This document shows positions 1 to 6,004 of a stretch of 7,146 nt of DNA, one piece after another (position 1 is the first letter of the stretch; the number at the start of each line of letters is the position of its first letter). The DNA is from Betaproteobacteria bacterium (GTDB lineage Bacteria > Pseudomonadota > Gammaproteobacteria > Burkholderiales > SG8-41): assembly GCA_025353085.1 (NCBI GenBank), contig JANXRI010000264.1, positions 1 through 7,146 of the forward strand. The letters are read 5' to 3'. Under the pieces are notes generated by a model. That model had not been told where the DNA came from and searched no databases. It saw nothing but the letters and a program-made list of their open reading frames with translations. The position numbers and the translations under genes were made by a program.

Positions 1-139
1 CGAAAAAGCCGACCGCATCATCGTGCTCGACCAGGGGCGCATCGCCGAAACGGGCACGCATCGAGAATTGCTCGCGGCCGGCGGAATTTATGCGCGGCTC
101 TATGAAATCCAGTTCGCCCCGGGCCGCGTAGTTGCTTAG
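1..139 (+). CDS. msbA: MsbA-like lipid A/LPS exporter ABC transporter, C-terminal end only (5'-truncated by the window)
   Basis: Reading from base 2, 45 codons run to a TAG at 137-139. The peptide contains IIVLDQGRIAETGTHRELLA followed by GGIYARLYEIQF. This is the typical end of the nucleotide-binding domain of type I ABC exporters: the strand and turn after the H-loop, then the closing helix. The ending resembles MsbA, whose E. coli form closes with a similar GVYAQL..MQF segment. MsbA flips core-lipid A across the inner membrane using ATP. The Walker A, signature, Walker B and H-loop motifs and all membrane segments lie outside the window, so the substrate cannot be judged here; another type I exporter remains possible. 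The ABC exporter fold is certain in practice and the MsbA assignment likely, helped by the LPS-type genes that follow. Confidence 0.75.
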   Translation, partial: EKADRIIVLDQGRIAETGTHRELLAAGGIYARLYEIQFAPGRVVA

Positions 140-167
140 AGCCTGTCTCCAGGAATTTAAAAACGAC

Positions 168-309
168 AGCCGCAGATAAGTGCAGATAAACGCAGATCAC
201 AAGGCTAAACAATTCAAAAAAATCAGGGACAAATCTTTAACCCCTGGAAACGCAGAAAAATTCAAGTCGATGTCGGGTTGATTGAACTCATCTGCGTATA
301 TCTGCGGCT
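168..309. repeat. CGCAGAT-type tandem and inverted repeat in the intergenic region
   Basis: The left arm (168-197) holds three adjacent near-identical 10-mers, starting at 171 (CGCAGATAAG), 181 (TGCAGATAAA) and 191 (CGCAGATCAC). The right arm (290-309, ATCTGCGTATATCTGCGGCT) reads in reverse complement as AGCCGCAGATATACGCAGAT. The two arms share an exact 11-base AGCCGCAGATA (168-178) and an ACGCAGAT (190-197), with a roughly 92-base spacer. From general knowledge, CGCAGATAAACGCAGAT-like stretches recur between genes in many environmental bacterial genomes; I cannot confirm copy number here. The region lies between two converging genes, so a transcript from either side could fold back here. The rest of 140-337 is AT-richer than its surroundings and shows no gene. 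Confidence 0.7.
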
Positions 310-337
310 GCAAACGGTTTTGCAATGGCTTTAGTGT

Positions 338-1312
338 CTAGCGCGCGGGTGGTTCCCCGGCTTTCAGGGTGGCGGTATTCGCTGCAATGTTCCTGACCGA
401 ATAGCCGCTCAACCACCACAACAGCGCGCCCGGCAGGCTGGCCGCCGCCAGCGTAAGTCCGAATAAAACCGACACCGCAAACGCGGCGCTCGGCACCACG
501 TTGATAAAGCCGAAAGCCACCACCATCGCGCCTTCGCGCACGCCCCAGCCCGCAATTGAAATTGGCACCACAGTGACCAGAATGACCGGCGGTACGAGCA
601 GCACGCAATCGAGCAAGCTGATATTGAGTTGCATTGCGCGTCCGAGACAGTAAACGATCACCGCAAAACCGATGAAGCTCGTCGCCGACAGAACGATGAC
701 CGGCAGCGCATAGCGCGCATTGAACATTACTTTGCGCGCAAGCGCCGAGAGCGCGATTAACGCGCGCACCGCGCGCCAGCGTGTTGCCGCGTGCGGCAGG
801 CCGCGCAGCGCCAGAAAGGCGCCGAAGCCGGCCACGCCTGCGATGATCACCGTCGACAGCGCCCACCGCGCGACCGGATCGGTAACGATATCGAATAGCC
901 ATGGCAAACCTGCCGCGCTCAAGAGCAACAGTGAAAATAACGTCACGGCGCGGTCAATGACGACCGTGTTGGCCGCGGCGCCGAAGCTCAGGCCCGCGCG
1001 ATACGCGCACCACACGCGCACGGCGTCGCCGCCCACCGACGACGGCAGCGCCTGGTTGAAGAAATGCCCGATCAGCACGACCTGCAACGCGGTTTTGAAA
1101 TCGAGCCGCGAGCCGTTGGCATTGAGCACCGCGAGCCAGCGCGCCGTATGCAGGACCGCGATCGACAGAGCAATGACGACCACCGATATCAGCATCAACA
1201 CATCGACCTTGGCGAAGTGCGCCATGACCCCGCGCACATCGAATGCATGCAGCACGATCGCGATGAGCGCGATCGAAATCGCGATCTTCCCGAGCGGCTT
1301 GAGAATTTTCAT
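338..1312 (-). CDS. UPF0104 / LPG_synthase_TM family integral membrane protein (flippase-like)
   Basis: This is a 324-residue, highly hydrophobic protein with about eight membrane segments. The family signatures are clear: FFNQALPSSVGGDAVRVW at residues 85-101, a VIDRAVTL segment near 118-125, ISIAGWGVREGAMV near 251-264 and LPGALLWW near 293-300. These mark the membrane domain shared with the N-terminal half of MprF (lysylphosphatidylglycerol synthase and flippase), known as UPF0104 or AglD2-like. No aminoacyl-transferase domain follows, so it is not MprF. Stand-alone members often sit in glycan clusters and are thought to move or bind lipid-linked intermediates; the exact role here is unknown. 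It is the last gene of the minus-strand operon. Its ATG overlaps the TGA of the epimerase gene by four bases (1309-1312, ATGA), and it lacks a clear Shine-Dalgarno sequence, which suggests translational coupling. The family call is firm; the function is inferred. Confidence 0.88.
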   Translation of the reverse strand: MKILKPLGKIAISIALIAIVLHAFDVRGVMAHFAKVDVLMLISVVVIALSIAVLHTARWLAVLNANGSRLDFKTALQVVLIGHFFNQALPSSVGGDAVRVWCAYRAGLSFGAAANTVVIDRAVTLFSLLLLSAAGLPWLFDIVTDPVARWALSTVIIAGVAGFGAFLALRGLPHAATRWRAVRALIALSALARKVMFNARYALPVIVLSATSFIGFAVIVYCLGRAMQLNISLLDCVLLVPPVILVTVVPISIAGWGVREGAMVVAFGFINVVPSAAFAVSVLFGLTLAAASLPGALLWWLSGYSVRNIAANTATLKAGEPPAR

Positions 1313-2466
1313 GCGCCCGGGTTATTCAAATACGCGCGCACGGCATCGACGATTCTCGCGGCCGCATGGCCATCGCCGTAGGGCGAACCGCCGCGCGCCA
1401 TGCGCGCATAAGCCGTGCTGTCGCGCAAAAGTTCAGTCGCCGCCGCGACGATTTTTGCACGGTCGGCGCCGATGATTCTCGCGACGCCGAGCTCGACAGC
1501 TTCCGGACGCTCGGTAACTTCACGCAGGACCAACACCGGTTTGGACAGCGCCGGCGCCTCTTCCTGTATCCCGCCCGAGTCGGTCATTATCAGCCGCGCT
1601 TGCTGCATCGCGGCCACGAGGTCGGGATAGACGAGCGGTTCGCTGAGCGTAATCTGGGCGTGGCCGGCGAGCAGGCGGTCGACCGTCGCGCGCACATTCG
1701 GATTTGGATGCACCGGGTACAGCACTGTCAACTGCGGGAACTCGCGGCACAGGTCGAGCACCGCATGGCAGATATTGACGAGCGGCGCGCCGAAATTCTC
1801 GCGCCGGTGCGCGGTCAGCAACACGTCATGGTTAAAGCGCCGCGCCGGCACGCTGGCGAGTTTCGCCGTGGTGAACTGCAGCGCATCGATCACGGTGTTG
1901 CCGGTCAGGTGAACGCCCGCCGGTTTGGCGTGCTCGGCCAGCACGGTGGCACGCGCGCGTTCGGTCGGACAAAAATGCAAGGTTGCGAGCCGGGTGACCG
2001 CGACCCGGTTGAATTCTTCGGGAAACGGGTTCGCGAGGTCGAAGGTGCGCAAGCCGGCCTCGACGTGCGCAAACGCAATACCGCGATAAAAGCAGCTCAA
2101 GGCTGCGCACATCACCGTGGTGGTGTCGCCCTGCGCAATCACGAGGGCGGGCGCCGCCGAGGCGAAATCCTGCTCGAACGCCTGCATGAGCCGCGCCGTC
2201 AACTCGCCGAGCGACTGGTTATCGCTCATTACGCGCAGGTCGCGGTCGATGGCGAGGTTGAACCAGCCCATCAGTGGCGCGAGCAGATCGCGATGCTGGC
2301 CAGAGCCGAGCACTTCGACGGTCACGCCGGGCAACTCGCGCAGTGCGAGTATGACGGGTGCCATCTTGATGACTTCGGGGCGCGTGCCTACGATGCAGGT
2401 GATTTTCTTATTCACGGTATCGGTGACGCGGCGGGCGGTGTCGTGGAGCGGGGGGCCGCCGGGCAT
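1309..2466 (-). CDS. wecB: UDP-N-acetylglucosamine 2-epimerase, non-hydrolysing
   Basis: This cytoplasmic enzyme interconverts UDP-GlcNAc and UDP-ManNAc, supplying ManNAc-type sugars for envelope glycans. From the ATG at 2466 it has 385 residues. Family motifs appear in order: GTRPEVIKMAPV (27-38), GQHRDLL (56-62), AQGDTTTV (111-118), HVEAGLRTFD (134-143), NPFPEEFNR (146-154), TGNTVIDAL (188-196), TAHRRENFG (218-226), YPVHPNPNVR (250-259) and TDSGGIQEEAP (295-305). The residues matching the E. coli catalytic set are present: Asp114, Glu136, the PEE glutamates 150-151 and His220. The ATG directly abuts the TGA of the upstream glycosyltransferase gene, with no ribosome binding site visible, so re-initiation is likely. 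A GTG at 2413-2415 would give 368 residues, nearer the usual length (E. coli WecB 376). I keep the ATG because nearly all the intervening codons end in G or C, as in coding DNA here. The family call is very sure; the start is moderately sure. Confidence 0.93.
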   Translation of the reverse strand: MPGGPPLHDTARRVTDTVNKKITCIVGTRPEVIKMAPVILALRELPGVTVEVLGSGQHRDLLAPLMGWFNLAIDRDLRVMSDNQSLGELTARLMQAFEQDFASAAPALVIAQGDTTTVMCAALSCFYRGIAFAHVEAGLRTFDLANPFPEEFNRVAVTRLATLHFCPTERARATVLAEHAKPAGVHLTGNTVIDALQFTTAKLASVPARRFNHDVLLTAHRRENFGAPLVNICHAVLDLCREFPQLTVLYPVHPNPNVRATVDRLLAGHAQITLSEPLVYPDLVAAMQQARLIMTDSGGIQEEAPALSKPVLVLREVTERPEAVELGVARIIGADRAKIVAAATELLRDSTAYARMARGGSPYGDGHAAARIVDAVRAYLNNPGA

Positions 2467-3231
2467 TCAATCTAAACCGCGTACGCGCCACGCCACCAAT
2501 TTGCGCAGCAACCGCGTGGTATTGCCGCCAACGTCCATTTTGCTCGCGCTTTGCTTCAAGTCATAGCGCAGGTCGAGCGGAATCTCGCCCATTTTGGCGC
2601 CGAGATGATTGAGCTTGAGCAGCAGTTCAACCATGCACGCGAAACCGCGCTCTTCAATCAACCGTTCGCTGTAATGCGCCTGCGCGCGCCGCAGAAGATC
2701 AACGCGATAGCCGCGAAAACCGCAGGTGTAATCGATTACGCCAGGACACCAGTGCAATAGCTTAAACAAGGTTGCGGCGCCAAGACTTAACAACCGCCGA
2801 TGCAGCGCGACGCCGGCAATGCGGGCGCCGCGGCGATACCGCGAGGCGATCACCACGTCATGGCCGCCGTCGAGCGCGGCGAGCATAGCCGCGAATTGCC
2901 GCGGATGATGGGTGTCGTCGCAGTCCATGATAAATAACACGTCGTTCGCGCGGCCATGCCCGGTCACATGCGCAATCAGACAGCGCAGACCTTCGCCGAG
3001 CCCGCGATTGACCGGCTTGCCGATCACCTCGACGTTAAGTCTATCGGTCCATTCGAGCGCGCGCTCGACCGTGCGGTCGGTGCAGCCGTCGTTATAAAGC
3101 ACGATGCGATAGTCGGCTTGAATGTCGGCGAGCACTTCCTTAAAGCGTGGAAACAGCGCCGGTATCGTCGCTTCCTCGTTGTACGCGGGAAGACCGATCC
3201 AGAGCGTGCGTGCCGCTGCGTTCATGGTCAT
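2467..3231 (-). CDS. Family 2 glycosyltransferase, DPM1/polyprenyl-phosphate sugar transferase-like
   Basis: This is a 254-residue GT-A fold enzyme. It shows PAYNEE (15-20) for nucleotide binding, YNDGCTD (46-52) where family members usually have VDDGSTD, the metal-binding MDCDD (102-106), ASRY (129-132), DYTCGFRGYR (167-176) and QSASKM (227-232), which matches the G-S-SK region of dolichyl-phosphate mannose synthases. Such enzymes transfer a sugar from a nucleotide donor to a polyprenyl phosphate on the cytoplasmic membrane face. The protein has no C-terminal membrane segments, unlike ArnC or GtrB, so it resembles the short single-domain DPM1 form. The start is ATG 3231, preceded by a weak GGAT about six bases upstream; an in-frame ATG at 3225 is an alternative. 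The frame continues to a TTG at 3297, but those codons do not follow the GC-rich third-position pattern. It is the first gene of the minus-strand operon and abuts wecB. The donor sugar is unknown. Confidence 0.88.
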   Translation of the reverse strand: MTMNAAARTLWIGLPAYNEEATIPALFPRFKEVLADIQADYRIVLYNDGCTDRTVERALEWTDRLNVEVIGKPVNRGLGEGLRCLIAHVTGHGRANDVLFIMDCDDTHHPRQFAAMLAALDGGHDVVIASRYRRGARIAGVALHRRLLSLGAATLFKLLHWCPGVIDYTCGFRGYRVDLLRRAQAHYSERLIEERGFACMVELLLKLNHLGAKMGEIPLDLRYDLKQSASKMDVGGNTTRLLRKLVAWRVRGLD

Positions 3232-3339
3232 AAGATCATCCGCCGGCCGTCGCAACGAAGCGGCGGCAACTGATTTAAAATGCCGGCACCGCGGCAAACG
3301 CGCTGGCCAGGTGCGGCAACCTCGAGTGCCGTTAACAAA
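3232..3339. promoter_or_regulatory. Divergent control region between the two transcription units
   Basis: This stretch of about 108 bases separates the start of the DPM1-like gene (-) from that of the ArnT-like gene (+), so it must carry or lie close to both promoters unless transcription reads in from outside. It holds one AT-rich island, TGATTTAAAAT at 3271-3281, in otherwise GC-rich DNA. TAAAAT (3276-3281) is a plausible plus-strand -10 element, which would give a leader of about 50 bases. I see no convincing -35 for either strand. The heptamer GCGGCAA occurs three times on the plus strand, at 3263, 3291 and 3313, and could be an operator or chance in GC-rich DNA. Confidence 0.35.
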
Positions 3340-4746
3340 ATGAATCCGACTCCCTATTCAGCAAAAACGTGGTGGTGGCTGTATGCCGCTGCCGCTTTGA
3401 GCTTATACACGACGATCAAGCTTCCCTATATCGGCGAGGAAGCGGTTTATACCATTACGTCGCTTGAAATGCGACTGAACCACGACTACTTTGTGACGAC
3501 GCTGTACGGCACCAACTATGGCCGGCCGCCGCTGCTCAACTGGCTCATCATTCCGCTTGCCGAAGTTTTCGGTTGGGATCGCATGCTGTTAGCGTCGCGC
3601 CTGGTCGCGGCCACCGCGACCATCATGACCGGACTCGTGCTCGCGTGGCTCACGCTGAATCTTACCCGAAACCGCGCGCTCGCCCTGTTCAGCGCGGTGG
3701 TTTTCCTGAGCGGCGACGTGTTGTTTTACCGCGGCTGGCTCGCCTATGCCGACCCGCTGCTGACGCTGTTCGTGTTCGGCGCGATCGCGTGCCTGTGGGT
3801 CGCGGTCATCCGCCAGCAGGGCTCGTTGCTCTGGCTCGCCGTGCTGCTCGTCACCGGCGGTTTTCTCGCCAAGGTGCAGACCGCATATTTGTTCTACGGC
3901 GTCGCGCTCATCGTGCTGGTGGCGCAGCGTGATGCACGGCGCTTCCTGTTAAGCGCCAACTCGATAGCGGCGCACGCGGCAGCCGTCGCCGCGCTGTTGG
4001 CATGGAATGCTTATTTCGCGCACGGCACGCAGAGTGCCAGCACCGTAGTCGACATCCTGCTCAAGATCAGGAGCGCCGATCTCGGCGACTATCTGCATCA
4101 ACTGTGGTCGTTTCCGCCCGAGACTGTGTTGCGCCTGGCGCCCGCCAGTCTCATCGCCATTTACTACTTCTGGCGCATCCGCAGGGGATCGCAGGCCGAG
4201 AAGATTGCGGGATTTCCGTGGCGCACGCTGCTTGCCATCCTGCTGCTCAACTATCTGCCTTACTGGCTGGGGCCAAAGACCCATATCCGCTACATCATGC
4301 CGCTGTATCCGCTCGCCGCACTGGCAATCGCCGCCGCGATCTGGGAACTCGGCGAGCGGCCGCGCATTGTCGCCAAGCGCTGGTTCATTGCCGCGGTGGT
4401 TCTGCGAGTGGCGATCGGTTTATGGATTTTTCCGTGGTACCAACAACACTATCGCGGCGATTATGCGGGCACTGCGGCGCAAATTGAGGCAGCGACGCGC
4501 GGCTATCCGCTGTATGCGACCGACGTGTCGGCAACCGGTTTAAGCGTCACGGCTCATCTCGATACGCTGCGTTATCCGCAGCCGTATCTGCGCTGGCCGC
4601 CCGCACAGTGGACCGATGGATTCGTGTTGAGTTACGCACCGAATGCGGAACTCGGCGAAATCAGCGCGAGTTATCCGCTCGGCGGCAATACGCTCTATTT
4701 ACTGTGCCGCGGCGCCGCGTGCAATCCGGTGCGCCGCGCCCCTTAG
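3340..4746 (+). CDS. ArnT/PMT-like polytopic membrane glycosyltransferase (GT-C fold, PMT_2 family)
   Basis: This is a 468-residue inner-membrane protein with about eleven hydrophobic segments and a shorter soluble C-terminal tail. The first periplasmic loop carries IGEEAVYTITSLEM (31-44), HDYFVTTLYG (48-57) and YGRPPLLNW (60-68), the pattern of ArnT (DE.RY...REM...GDW..P...G..Y..KPP). A second acidic motif, AYADPLLTLF (135-144), holds Asp138, matching the second conserved aspartate of ArnT. HIRYIMPLYP (315-324) is the RY.LP.YP motif common in this superfamily. Such enzymes take a sugar from a polyprenyl-phosphate carrier and attach it to a lipid A, protein or glycan acceptor on the periplasmic side. 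Compared with ArnT, the first acidic residue is Glu33 rather than Asp, and the EK of the YFEKP motif is replaced by GR. The start is ATG 3340; an in-frame ATG at 3280 has non-coding-like codons. The protein is shorter than ArnT (about 550), mostly in the C-terminal domain. Donor and acceptor are unknown. Confidence 0.85.
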   Translation: MNPTPYSAKTWWWLYAAAALSLYTTIKLPYIGEEAVYTITSLEMRLNHDYFVTTLYGTNYGRPPLLNWLIIPLAEVFGWDRMLLASRLVAATATIMTGLVLAWLTLNLTRNRALALFSAVVFLSGDVLFYRGWLAYADPLLTLFVFGAIACLWVAVIRQQGSLLWLAVLLVTGGFLAKVQTAYLFYGVALIVLVAQRDARRFLLSANSIAAHAAAVAALLAWNAYFAHGTQSASTVVDILLKIRSADLGDYLHQLWSFPPETVLRLAPASLIAIYYFWRIRRGSQAEKIAGFPWRTLLAILLLNYLPYWLGPKTHIRYIMPLYPLAALAIAAAIWELGERPRIVAKRWFIAAVVLRVAIGLWIFPWYQQHYRGDYAGTAAQIEAATRGYPLYATDVSATGLSVTAHLDTLRYPQPYLRWPPAQWTDGFVLSYAPNAELGEISASYPLGGNTLYLLCRGAACNPVRRAP

Positions 4747-4800
4747 CCGGGCCGTCAGAGTCCGCGTTCCATCAAAAGCGCTGCGTCGCGCATTTCATAT

Positions 4801-4809
4801 TGCTATCAT
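4801..4809 (+). promoter_or_regulatory. Possible extended -10 element just upstream of wecE
   Basis: TGCTATCAT fits the extended -10 pattern TGnTATnAT. No good -35 hexamer is seen 16-18 bases upstream, which extended -10 promoters can tolerate. Transcription would start about seven bases downstream, at or next to the ATG at 4817, giving a leaderless or nearly leaderless message. This agrees with the absence of any Shine-Dalgarno sequence in front of that ATG. Confidence 0.35.
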
Positions 4810-4816
4810 CACGCCC

Positions 4817-5971
4817 ATGCCAAAAATACCGTTTAACCAGCCGAGCGCGGTCGGCGCCGAACTGGCCAATATTACCGATGCGCTCGCGCGCGGCCATCTG
4901 TCGGGCGACGGTTATTACACCAAGCGCTGCCATCAATGGCTTGAACAGCGGCTCGCGTGCAAGCGCGCGCTGCTCACGCATTCATGCACCGGCGCGCTCG
5001 ACATGGCGGCAATCCTGTGCGATCTCGTGCCCGGCGACGAGGTGATCATGCCCTCGTACACGTTCGTGTCGACCGCCAATGCGTTCGCGATGCGCGGCGC
5101 CGTGCCGGTGTTCGTCGACGTGCGCGCGGATACCATCAATATCGACGAGCGCCTGATCGAAGCCGCGATTACGCCGCGCACGCGTGCGATCGCCGTCGTG
5201 CATTACGCCGGGCTCGCGTGCGAAATGGACGCGATCATGGACATTGCGGAGCGCCATAAGCTGCTGGTCATCGAGGACGCCGCGCAGGCGTTGCTGTCTA
5301 CTTACAAAGGCCGCCATCTCGGCACCATTGGTCACTTCGGCTGCTTCAGTTTTCATGAAACGAAAAATTTGCTGAGCGGCGAAGGCGGCGCGTTGCTGAT
5401 CAACGATGAGCGCTTTGTCGAGCGCGCTGAAATCGTGCGTGAGAAAGGCACCAACCGCAGCCGCTTCCTGCGCGGTGAAATCGACAAGTACACGTGGGTC
5501 GATCTCGGCTCGTCGTACCTGCCCAGCGAATTGATCGCAGCGTTTCTCGAAGCGCAGCTCGCGCACGCTGACCAGGTGATCGCGCGGCGGCGTGCCGTGT
5601 GCGCGCGGTACCGCGCCGGGCTCGCCGAACTCGCGGCGTCTGTTGCGATCGACATTCCGCCTGAAGAGCCGGCCGATCGCATGGCGAACGGACATATTTT
5701 TTACGTGCTGGCGGACAGTCTGGCCACCCGCATGGATTTGGCGACTCACTTGAAAGGACACAATGTCCATGCCGTTTCGCACTACGTGCCGCTGCACTCA
5801 TCGCCAGGCGGGCGCAAATTTGCACGAGCGAGCGGCAGTTTCCAGGTCACGGACGACATCAGCGATCGGCTGCTGCGCCTGCCGCTTTACTTCGGCATCA
5901 CCGATGCACAAGTCGATGCAGTGATCGACGCCGTCAGGGAATTTTATTCGCAACGCGTGGCGGCGCGCTGA
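4817..5971 (+). CDS. wecE: dTDP-4-amino-4,6-dideoxygalactose transaminase (dTDP-4-keto-6-deoxyglucose aminotransferase)
   Basis: This is a PLP-dependent sugar aminotransferase of the DegT/DnrJ/EryC1 class, 384 residues against 376 for E. coli WecE (RffA). It converts dTDP-4-keto-6-deoxy-D-glucose plus glutamate to dTDP-Fuc4N in the cytoplasm. Similarity to WecE as I remember it is close along the whole length: IPFNQPSAVGAEL (4-16), GDEVIMPSYTFVSTANAF (73-90), VHYAGLACEMD (128-138), EDAAQ (153-157) with Asp154 for the pyridine nitrogen, SFHETKN (178-184) with Lys183 as the PLP lysine, GEGGALLIND (188-197), REKGTNRS (208-215), DKYTWVDLGSSYLPSEL (223-239) and RLLRLPLYF (351-359). The frame opens upstream inside the preceding gene, but homology begins at ATG 4817, 70 bases after that gene's stop. 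No Shine-Dalgarno sequence precedes it. VioA-type (Qui4N) enzymes are related, but the match to WecE is stronger. Confidence 0.93.
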   Translation: MPKIPFNQPSAVGAELANITDALARGHLSGDGYYTKRCHQWLEQRLACKRALLTHSCTGALDMAAILCDLVPGDEVIMPSYTFVSTANAFAMRGAVPVFVDVRADTINIDERLIEAAITPRTRAIAVVHYAGLACEMDAIMDIAERHKLLVIEDAAQALLSTYKGRHLGTIGHFGCFSFHETKNLLSGEGGALLINDERFVERAEIVREKGTNRSRFLRGEIDKYTWVDLGSSYLPSELIAAFLEAQLAHADQVIARRRAVCARYRAGLAELAASVAIDIPPEEPADRMANGHIFYVLADSLATRMDLATHLKGHNVHAVSHYVPLHSSPGGRKFARASGSFQVTDDISDRLLRLPLYFGITDAQVDAVIDAVREFYSQRVAAR

Positions 5972-6004
5972 CTCGTTGACGCGATAACTCGCTGTAGCGC
6001 TAAC

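Noticed and set aside
171..199. Three tandem 10-mers as a CRISPR array
   Set aside because: The units are adjacent with no spacers, too short, and no cas genes are present.
224..246. Hairpin CAGGG...CCCTG within the intergenic region
   Set aside because: Only five pairs with a 13-base loop and no following T-run. It is not convincing as a terminator.
288..902. 204-codon open frame on the minus strand overlapping the UPF0104 gene in another frame
   Set aside because: The UPF0104 frame has clear family motifs and membrane segments; this one is arginine-rich and motif-free.
338..1312. MprF (lysylphosphatidylglycerol synthase)
   Set aside because: Only the membrane domain is present. There is no C-terminal aminoacyl-transferase domain, so the enzyme activity of MprF cannot be claimed.
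1366..2475. 369-codon open frame on the plus strand opposite wecB
   Set aside because: The product is rich in Arg, His, Gln and Gly without any family motif. It is the mirror of a strongly supported gene in GC-rich DNA, where antisense frames stay open by chance.
4982..5797. 271-codon open frame on the minus strand opposite wecE
   Set aside because: Arg/His-rich shadow of wecE with no recognisable domain and no start context.
1309..5971. A complete arn or ECA operon
   Set aside because: ArnA, ArnD, WecC, WecF, WecG and RffG/H are all absent from the window, so arn names were not assigned; wecB and wecE are used only for the enzyme activities.
5975..6004. Terminator hairpin between the convergent wecE and heptosyltransferase-like genes
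   Set aside because: GTTGACGC and GCGCTAAC can pair, but with one mismatch, one wobble, a 14-base loop and no T-run on either strand. It is too weak to annotate.
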